From positions 1-58,140 of the forward strand of contig JANQGV010000095.1 of NCBI GenBank assembly GCA_028282925.1: a stretch of DNA of 58,140 nucleotides, in the 5' to 3' direction. Each line of letters begins with the position of its first letter. Positions within the stretch are counted from its first letter, which is position 1. Source of the DNA: Thermodesulfobacteriota bacterium. Its GTDB lineage: Bacteria; Desulfobacterota; WTBG01; CAIYCZ01; CAIRTM01. The notes under the pieces were generated by a model. It did no database searches and was not told the DNA's origin. It was given only the letters and a program-made list of their open reading frames with translations. The position numbers and the translations under genes are program-made. This document shows positions 52,171 through 58,140 of this stretch, piece after piece.

Positions 52171-53100
52171 ATGCGCATAAACGACCCTTTTCCCGTTAAT
52201 CCCGATCAGATCCCCGTCAACCTTGCTGTTCAGGCTTACAACGGCTGCAATTGCCGTTGTCTTATGTGCGCCTATAAGGAAACTCACATCCATGAAAAGC
52301 ATGAAGGCATGGCCTTTGAACTTTTCTGCAAAATAATAGATGAGCTTATAGATGCGGGATCGCTTGCAAGCGTTGCATTGTCCCTGCAATGTGAAGCCTT
52401 GCTCGACAAAGGATTGTTTCAGAAAATAGCATATGTAAAAAAACAGTCCGCAACCATCACATGCGCCCTATCCACCAATGCATTACTGCTCACACCGGAT
52501 ATGCTCACAAAACTGACGGACTGCGGGCTCGACCATATCGGTGTCAGTCTCAATGCCGTTTCAACAGAAACGTTTGAAACGGTCTACGGCGTACCCGGAT
52601 TTGATGTATACAGCACCCATGTGCAGCATCTGCTTGAAAACAGACCGGCACACATGTCGATCAGTTTCAATGCAATGCTTATTAAAGAAAATATTAAGGA
52701 ATTGCTTCCCAAAAAACAGAAACTCTTCACGGCTATTTCCGAACACGGTATTCCATTGACCATGGGGCCCATCGGTAATCATTGCGGCAGCTTATCGGAA
52801 TATGAAAAGCATGTTGTTCTGCCCCACCTGCAGGGATCAACCAGGAAAGGCTACTGTCATGATATCTTCGAGTCGGTGTACATCCTGTACAATGGAGATG
52901 TAATCGGATGCTGCAGTGATTTCCGCAGAAAGCACGTCCTGGGAAGTGTAAAAAAAGATACGGTTATCGATATCTGGAACAGCGACAGGTATGCACAACG
53001 CAGGCAGGAGATGCTTCACGCCGACCTGTCGGGACTCGATCCCTGCTGCCAATGCAGCCAGGCAAGAAACATTATGCAAAACCGCGGTGACGATGAATGA
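52171..53100 (+). CDS. Radical SAM/SPASM domain protein
   Basis: 309 residues. The radical SAM triad is Cys26-Cys30-Cys33 in YNGCNCRCLMCAYKET. The C-terminal SPASM region has VIGCCSDFRRKHVLGSVKKD, then IDIWNSDRYAQRRQEM and a Cys-rich end (LDPCCQCSQAR), indicating extra Fe-S clusters. Such enzymes modify peptides or small molecules; the substrate is unknown. It starts seven bases after rarA, so it probably shares its transcript. It faces the S26 peptidase operon across a repeat element, and whether it works with that cluster is not known. Confidence 0.85.
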   Translation: MRINDPFPVNPDQIPVNLAVQAYNGCNCRCLMCAYKETHIHEKHEGMAFELFCKIIDELIDAGSLASVALSLQCEALLDKGLFQKIAYVKKQSATITCALSTNALLLTPDMLTKLTDCGLDHIGVSLNAVSTETFETVYGVPGFDVYSTHVQHLLENRPAHMSISFNAMLIKENIKELLPKKQKLFTAISEHGIPLTMGPIGNHCGSLSEYEKHVVLPHLQGSTRKGYCHDIFESVYILYNGDVIGCCSDFRRKHVLGSVKKDTVIDIWNSDRYAQRRQEMLHADLSGLDPCCQCSQARNIMQNRGDDE

Positions 53101-53262
53101 GCGCAACGCAGAAGATGAATGTTTTCCAGTTTAGAGTAACTCAAGGAAAATGTTCAGATACAAGGCGTACGAAACCTTGAGGAGTGAGGCGTACTTGTCT
53201 GTACGTTGCAGCGACGAGGGGTGAGCACAACGCAGAAGATGAGCGTTTTCCTTGAGTCACTA
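53098..53262. repeat. Structured intergenic repeat element between convergent genes
   Basis: A 30-base direct repeat occurs twice (53098-53127 and 53222-53251, 27 of 30 identical). Inside, AGTAACTCAAGGAAAA (53135-53150) pairs with TTTTCCTTGAGTCACT (53246-53261, 15 of 16), and CGTAC-TTGTCT-GTACG (about 53190-53205) forms a hairpin. AGGCGTAC is also repeated (53163, 53187). The element fills the gap exactly, from the stop codon of one gene to that of the other. It resembles dispersed repeat elements I recall from deltaproteobacterial genomes; no second copy is in this window. Confidence 0.75.
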
Positions 53263-53805
53263 ACGTGATCTGAAGAAGCGCGAAGGCAGCGACACCAAAA
53301 AAAACACCCCCCTCTTCAGGGTGGTGTTCATAAAACGTGGCTCAGCACCGAAAATACACTGTTTCACATCCACCAGCCGGTTGAGCCCCCTAAACAAAAC
53401 CCGCCAGTAATTTCCGCACAACCTGTTAAGGAATATCCAGCGACGCGACGTCAGATCAATCGTGCCTGCGCTGCCGGTAATGCGGCAAACCGTACCGATA
53501 ATCACAGATTCAGGAATGAGTGAGGGGTAGAAACGGTTGTCGCCCTTTTCCTTATAGAACAGCCCGCCGTCTACAACCATTTTGTCGACAATTCGGTGGG
53601 CTATCAGACCTTTTTCGCCTTCGAACACAACGATATCACCTATCGGAATTCTGCCGGTATCACCGATAGGCACGAAGGTGAGCGTGTCTCCCTCGGCAAT
53701 AAGCGGCTTCATACTGGTGCCCGATATTGCCAGATCGCGTTCATTGTCGGACTGTTGCCAGCATGACAGTATTTTGCTTCGTAACGTTTTATTTTCCGGC
53801 ATCAT
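53260..53805 (-). CDS. S26-family signal peptidase (ER/SipW-like type)
   Basis: 181 residues. The catalytic serine is in LAISGTSMKPLIAEGDTL; the general base appears to be His in GLIAHRIVDKM (archaeal/ER-type Ser-His), instead of Lys. Later motifs are GDNRFYPSLIPESVIIGTV. No strong N-terminal membrane helix precedes the Ser, so this is a short, SipW-like enzyme; the C-terminus is hydrophobic (GVFFLVSLPSRFF). It overlaps the stop of the C25 peptidase gene by four bases (ATGA), so the two are translated together. Its cargo is probably encoded nearby. Confidence 0.82.
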   Translation of the reverse strand: MMPENKTLRSKILSCWQQSDNERDLAISGTSMKPLIAEGDTLTFVPIGDTGRIPIGDIVVFEGEKGLIAHRIVDKMVVDGGLFYKEKGDNRFYPSLIPESVIIGTVCRITGSAGTIDLTSRRWIFLNRLCGNYWRVLFRGLNRLVDVKQCIFGAEPRFMNTTLKRGVFFLVSLPSRFFRSR

Positions 53806-56800
53806 TCTATGGAAAAGCTTCGTGCTTCGGTATACTCTTCAGCATTAAAGTTTTCATCATAGGCAACAACGCGCCAGTACAGTGTGTCATTCTGTGCCGC
53901 AAACATGTTCAAAACAGACCATATGAAAATATTCGGATTATACTCCCCGGACCTGAAAAAGAAAAAAGGCAGCAGGGGAACAGTTATCGTCGTTTCAACC
54001 GTAAACTCCGGGTCGGATGAATACTCAATCTTAAACCGTTCGTAAATACCCGTTTCCCATGCAAAGGCAGTAGGCGGAAAAGAAGCCAGTACTTCGAAAT
54101 TCTGGGGAGTATCAAGAGAAAAGACACCCACGTCTTCCTGGTACAGGCGTTTCAGTTCCAGGGCCGGATCACCAAACAGGGTAAATGTTGCGATAATATC
54201 ACGGGAGTAAATTTTCAAAAATGCATCAATCTTGGCGGTGGTAATCAATGAGCCGACGATGGTGTTATTATCGGAAAACAACCCCGACAACACCTCGCGG
54301 GCCAACACCTGGTGCTCCGAAGGATACCCGGAACTCGTTGAAGCAAAGCAGGCAATAGCACCCTTATTTGGAGCCCGGACAAACTCTTCGGCCAGGGAAT
54401 AGCGGTCCTGCCAGTGGGGAAAATACCCGCTCAGGCAGTTCATAATCATAACAAAAAACAGTTTATCACGGTTGGAGAGGCTGTCCATGTCGTTGCGGTC
54501 GTTATAACGTGTCTCGGTTTCATCCGGCGTGTGAAACAGATACGGCGATGCCCATTCGTTAATATGCCCGTGTCCGGTATAATTGACTATCAATGCTCCT
54601 GCATTCATCTGGCTAACAAGATCGGCGGTTGCATCGGTGATGTCTGTGTACTGCTCATCGTCAACGTAAACTTTTTTCGTGCTGTAGTATGCGGGCAGAT
54701 ACCGTGCAAGATTGTCGGAAATATTTTCAAACATTACTTCATCATCGGCGGAAAACACAACCTTGCTTTGCCATGAAGAGTTACCCTGGCTTTCATACCT
54801 TTTTATTTTATCAATTATGTTTTGCAAGTCGGTCTCCGTTTTGACACACAGCCTGCCCTGTATCATGTCGGGCAGGTAATCATCACCGTCGACACAGGCA
54901 AACCAGTTGTCGTTGGGGGTATCACCGACAACATCGGTCTGATATAAGTAGGTTGGAACAAAATCCTCATTACCGTTGTTGAAATTACCCAGATCGTCAC
55001 GGTAATCAGATGATGCATCACCAACAAATACGACATAGGTCGGATGATCGCCTGCGTGCCAGTTATTATACGCATAGGTAAGAAAATCTTTAATAGCCTG
55101 AGCATCCTTGATGCCGTAGGAAAATTCGTCGTAGATATCCTGGATCTTAACCGTTTCAACACTCAGCCCCTTACTCGTACGGTATTGGGCCAACTCCTGG
55201 ACACCATCATAAAAATTTTCATGGGTAATAATAATGTAGTCTATGTCGGTACGCGGCGACTGCAGATTTGACACATCATCTGCCGTCATCTCTGCAGGAG
55301 TCAAAAACCCTCCATCGCTGACAGCGTAATAGACACTGTTTTCCTGGGCAACGTCCTCAAACCGCAGGCCGTAGGTTGAGCCGCTCTGGGAGCCCTGTCC
55401 ACCGGTATAGTAAGAGACATCGGTACCGTCGGTCACATTGAACACCATAATGTCACTGCCGGTATATCCTTCAAGTGCAAACGTTTTTCCACCCGCAGTG
55501 TTGGCATAAAACTTCAGTGCATCATTTTCGGCGACAAACCGGTCGTCATAATAGATATCGAACCAGTTCATGAAGTAGGCATCACCGGTAGTGATATTTA
55601 AATCGTCGACCGCTTCAATAGTAATGGTATTTTCTCCATCTTTAAAATATGAAGCCGGTATATTTTCAATCTCCTGTATCAACTCACCGTTGCCGTCCCA
55701 GGTAAAGTCACCTGCCACAGAACCATTGACATACAGTTTAGTATGATGGTCGGGGTTCTGGGAAGCCTTGGATGTTTCACCCTTCAGATAGACCGAAATG
55801 CCGTACCCCTGGCTCTGCGTCTCAATATTGTTCAACTCGATAACGTAGTCCTGGGACTTGAACTGGTTCTCGGTGTCTTCCGTGGCATTAATATTCAGGT
55901 GCGTCCAGAACCAATGATCTTCTATACCAGGCATAATGGTTTCATACAGCTTGTCCTCTTCGGCATGGTATATGTTGCGGAAACTTGCCGGAGTTGCATA
56001 TCCGCTCGACGGCGTACCGTCGATGGTATTCATTCTTTTGCCGCTGCCGCTGCCCACACATACCCAGAATACATTCGTTTTACTATACAGAGACTTAAAA
56101 GCGCCGGCATACAGCAGGACATAGTCGCCGGAGGAAAACGCGCCGGTACCATTTGTAAAAACCGGTATTTCTACGCCCTGGTTATACACCCTGATATTGT
56201 CATGAGTAGCCGTTGAAAGGTTTACACCCAGCGTAGTGAGCTGCTCATAGGTTATTTTGTACATACCTTCTGTTGACGTAACTACCCTTACGGCAAACGG
56301 ACTGGCGGAAATATCGGTTGCATACGTATTTTGAGGAGCAGTAACTTTGCGGGTGCTTTCGCGCCGAATCTGCGGATAGGTATTGCTGTTTACAATGCAC
56401 GTATCATACACGGCGGAAAACAGATTTTCGGAGGCAGCATCACCCGAGGGCATTCGGGCCGCAACAGTATTAAAAACACCGACAGGTTCGGTAAACTGCA
56501 CATGCAGTTTGATTTTTTCATGCACCTCCAGAACCTGTGTCACCGGGTTGTATTGCATTGGAAAAACAGAAACCTTTACAACCCGCCGGCCCCGAAGTAC
56601 CCCGGTAAAGGCTGTTTCAGCAAGGGTGCCGGGGAAAAGCACATCGCGGGCATAGGACTCCTCGTCTATAGTATATTCCTTATCAACAATAAAAAACCCT
56701 GTATCACCTTCAGCGGCTTTTTTCCGGGGTGTCGGCGCCAGATACACATCATTAACAACCCGCATTTTCAGAGACGAAGCAGTAACATGCACATCGCACC

Positions 56801-57065
56801 CATAAGGAACCTCAAAAAGAAGTCCCTTTACAGCAACACCGGGAGCGCCCACTTCGGGGTTCGTGCCGCACTCGGCTATCTGTGCCGTTACCATCCCGGT
56901 ATCATCAAGAGCTGAAAGCTCCACACCTGAAAACGACACGGTTGCCGTAATACCACCGCCATCGGCGACCACCTCTGAAACAGTTCGGTCTTCTGCACAG
57001 AGTGTTTGCAGGGGGACTACGAACAGAGCCAGTATTAAAAGCATTGCTCTACATAATTTCTGCAT
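53802..57065 (-). CDS. C25-family (gingipain-type) cysteine peptidase, exported
   Basis: 1087 residues: signal peptide (MLLILALFVVPLQTLCAEDR), a long N-terminal beta-rich pro/adhesion region (1-600) and the C25 catalytic domain (about 605-970). Catalytic His is in NYTGHGHINEW (His832 or 834) and Cys877 in MIMNCLSGYF; TYVVFVGDASSDYRDD and VPTYLYQTD are also typical. The C-terminal ~110 residues are an Ig/FnIII-like domain (FPPTAFAWETGIYERFKIEY) without a visible T9SS tail signature. AGGAG precedes ATG 57065. It lies between the HprK-like kinase and the S26 peptidase in one operon. Confidence 0.88.
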   Translation of the reverse strand: MQKLCRAMLLILALFVVPLQTLCAEDRTVSEVVADGGGITATVSFSGVELSALDDTGMVTAQIAECGTNPEVGAPGVAVKGLLFEVPYGCDVHVTASSLKMRVVNDVYLAPTPRKKAAEGDTGFFIVDKEYTIDEESYARDVLFPGTLAETAFTGVLRGRRVVKVSVFPMQYNPVTQVLEVHEKIKLHVQFTEPVGVFNTVAARMPSGDAASENLFSAVYDTCIVNSNTYPQIRRESTRKVTAPQNTYATDISASPFAVRVVTSTEGMYKITYEQLTTLGVNLSTATHDNIRVYNQGVEIPVFTNGTGAFSSGDYVLLYAGAFKSLYSKTNVFWVCVGSGSGKRMNTIDGTPSSGYATPASFRNIYHAEEDKLYETIMPGIEDHWFWTHLNINATEDTENQFKSQDYVIELNNIETQSQGYGISVYLKGETSKASQNPDHHTKLYVNGSVAGDFTWDGNGELIQEIENIPASYFKDGENTITIEAVDDLNITTGDAYFMNWFDIYYDDRFVAENDALKFYANTAGGKTFALEGYTGSDIMVFNVTDGTDVSYYTGGQGSQSGSTYGLRFEDVAQENSVYYAVSDGGFLTPAEMTADDVSNLQSPRTDIDYIIITHENFYDGVQELAQYRTSKGLSVETVKIQDIYDEFSYGIKDAQAIKDFLTYAYNNWHAGDHPTYVVFVGDASSDYRDDLGNFNNGNEDFVPTYLYQTDVVGDTPNDNWFACVDGDDYLPDMIQGRLCVKTETDLQNIIDKIKRYESQGNSSWQSKVVFSADDEVMFENISDNLARYLPAYYSTKKVYVDDEQYTDITDATADLVSQMNAGALIVNYTGHGHINEWASPYLFHTPDETETRYNDRNDMDSLSNRDKLFFVMIMNCLSGYFPHWQDRYSLAEEFVRAPNKGAIACFASTSSGYPSEHQVLAREVLSGLFSDNNTIVGSLITTAKIDAFLKIYSRDIIATFTLFGDPALELKRLYQEDVGVFSLDTPQNFEVLASFPPTAFAWETGIYERFKIEYSSDPEFTVETTITVPLLPFFFFRSGEYNPNIFIWSVLNMFAAQNDTLYWRVVAYDENFNAEEYTEARSFSIE

Positions 57066-57083
57066 TCGTCATGGTCTCCTTTT

Positions 57084-58140
57084 TTATAGTGAATTGATCA
57101 TAACCGACATCTCTTCAAGATTGCCGGGTGTCATCCTGTAACAGTCTATGTCCTTAATAAATTCCCCTACCTGCATCAATAGAGCGATATGGCTGTTGCT
57201 GCTTTTCGAAAGCAGTTTACCGGACGGCGCCCGGTTCAGCATATTGGTCATAATTTCAAATGCAGCTTCCGATTTACTCATTTTTTCAATAGTGGGCGAT
57301 TGCAGGAAAACGGCCTCAGGGTTCAACAACGGCGCTACATAAAAAACGTCCTCATTATATTTTTTCAGCAGAGCGTAAAAGGCCGACATAACAGTCTGTT
57401 TTTTTTGCAACCTGAATGTACCGGTTGTAAAAAAGTCTTTCTTCGTCAATTCAACACGTTCAATCCCGTCTATTCGGCTGATCAGATCGAGAATATTGTC
57501 CGAGCCTTCAAAAAGGGCGACATCATACAACTCACCGGGCTCATTGCCCGAATCCGTCACGGTGCCGCCGGTCAGCATAACAAGACAGCGGGCACTACAG
57601 GAACTGCCTGTACTGCCTGGAAACATTTTTTCGCAATCGGTGTAGTATTTATCACCGTATTCATAATAAAAACTGTTGTTTTCATTCAGCAAATTTCTGA
57701 AGGGACTGCTGTTTTTAATGCCGACCCGCCTGGGAAACGGTTCCACCCGGAAGTTCTCAAGATTGACCGGACAGTACTCGTCGGACATAAAGGCATACCC
57801 CTGGGAAACAAGTTGCAAAACAAGGGTAGTCTTTCCGAATCCGCTGGGGGCATACAGGATATAAGCCCTGCCGTCTTTAGAGACAACCCCTGCATGTAAC
57901 AGAATATGAGAATCAATTTTTTCTATAACCCGCTGAAATATCATCATTTCAGCTTGGCCGATAAACTCTTCACCTTCAGGCAGGGAATACAGTGTATCCT
58001 CAATCACCAGCCCCGATGATTGAGTCCTTTCGCATCTATCAAGTATATAACATGTAAAAACGGGGGAATCGAGTGCTTCGGCCCTGAAATGAGTGTAGAC
58101 CTGGTTGAAGTTTTCTATATAGTCTGCATTGTCTGAAAAC
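57084..58140 (-). CDS. HprK-like serine kinase, 5'-truncated by window edge
   Basis: The frame remains open to the last base of the window; at least 350 residues are visible and the start lies outside. A GTG at 58007 is an internal codon, since coding sequence continues past it. The Walker A motif YAPSGFGKTTLVLQLV and the following FMSDEYCPVN (Asp/Glu after strand 3) are those of HPr kinase/phosphorylase-like proteins. No HPr or PTS genes are near. HprK relatives in peptide-modification clusters phosphorylate or process precursor peptides. Here it leads an operon with a C25 peptidase and an S26 signal peptidase. Confidence 0.8.
   Translation of the reverse strand, partial: FSDNADYIENFNQVYTHFRAEALDSPVFTCYILDRCERTQSSGLVIEDTLYSLPEGEEFIGQAEMMIFQRVIEKIDSHILLHAGVVSKDGRAYILYAPSGFGKTTLVLQLVSQGYAFMSDEYCPVNLENFRVEPFPRRVGIKNSSPFRNLLNENNSFYYEYGDKYYTDCEKMFPGSTGSSCSARCLVMLTGGTVTDSGNEPGELYDVALFEGSDNILDLISRIDGIERVELTKKDFFTTGTFRLQKKQTVMSAFYALLKKYNEDVFYVAPLLNPEAVFLQSPTIEKMSKSEAAFEIMTNMLNRAPSGKLLSKSSNSHIALLMQVGEFIKDIDCYRMTPGNLEEMSVMINSL

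Noticed and set aside
57189-57899. Open reading frame of 236 codons antisense to the HprK-like gene
   Set aside because: The kinase has a clear Walker A motif and extends to the window edge; the antisense frame has no recognisable domain.
1-58140. tRNA, rRNA, CRISPR array, insertion sequence or prophage
   Set aside because: I saw no cloverleaf-like sequence, rRNA-like conserved stretch, regularly spaced repeat, transposase or phage gene. The only dispersed-repeat-like element is at 53.1-53.3 kb.

Overview
The window reads as one stretch of chromosome from a motile, double-membraned (Gram-negative-type) bacterium of moderate G+C. Evidence for the envelope is flagellar P- and L-ring genes (flgI, flgH), flgA, FtsEX-EnvC, a TolB-like propeller and several lipoprotein or Sec signal peptides. 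The flagellar gene order (flgF-G-A-H-I-J-M-N-K-L-csrA-fliW and motA-motB-fliL-M-N-O-P-Q-R-flhB-A-F-G-fliA) is the one I associate with Desulfobacterota/'Deltaproteobacteria' and some neighbouring phyla. The species cannot be named from this sequence. No rRNA, tRNA, CRISPR, transposase or phage gene was seen.

Layout. 1-7.3 kb: the tail of a clan CD (C13-like) cysteine peptidase, a DUF2065 protein, an Nfu scaffold, an elongation factor G, a GerMN protein, glutamate racemase, a TolB-like propeller, a lone response regulator and RsmE. 7.5-15.6 kb (plus strand): a stand-alone IMP cyclohydrolase, purD, an unknown gene welded between purD and purE by 4-base overlaps, purE, a tsaC/Sua5-type gene, then ftsE-ftsX-envC-ctpA for division-linked peptidoglycan hydrolysis. 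15.7-17.4 kb (minus): MoaD-like, LpdD-like, Cys-rich lipoprotein and SnoaL-like genes. 17.5-22.0 kb (plus): speD-speE behind a leader of about 330 bases carrying a well-primed 24-codon mini-ORF, then an RlmD-type rRNA methyltransferase and an AmrS-type radical SAM enzyme.

22-50.3 kb (minus) is an almost continuous flagellar regulon in three transcription blocks. Block A starts at motA and runs through the stator, C-ring, export apparatus, FlhF/FlhG and FliA, and then through accessory genes to about 34.7 kb. Block B starts at flgF and runs through the rod and rings. Block C starts at flgM and runs through flgN-K-L-csrA-fliW to a terminator at about 22.0 kb. Blocks A and B are each preceded by a sigma-54-type -24/-12 element 36-38 bases from the start codon. 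Block C has a sigma-28-type element. This fits a hierarchy in which the FliA made by block A, held by FlgM, drives hook-junction and CsrA/FliW genes late in assembly.

50.8-58.1 kb: rarA and a radical SAM/SPASM gene on the plus strand meet, at a structured intergenic repeat, an opposing operon of HprK-like kinase (cut by the window end), C25 (gingipain-type) peptidase and S26 signal peptidase.

The most unusual items are a 1371-residue FlgK carrying seven copies of a ~95-residue module, one inserted inside another; a second MotB-like protein lacking the ion-binding aspartate; the speD leader mini-ORF; the kinase-protease-signal peptidase cluster; and the unknown protein between purD and purE.
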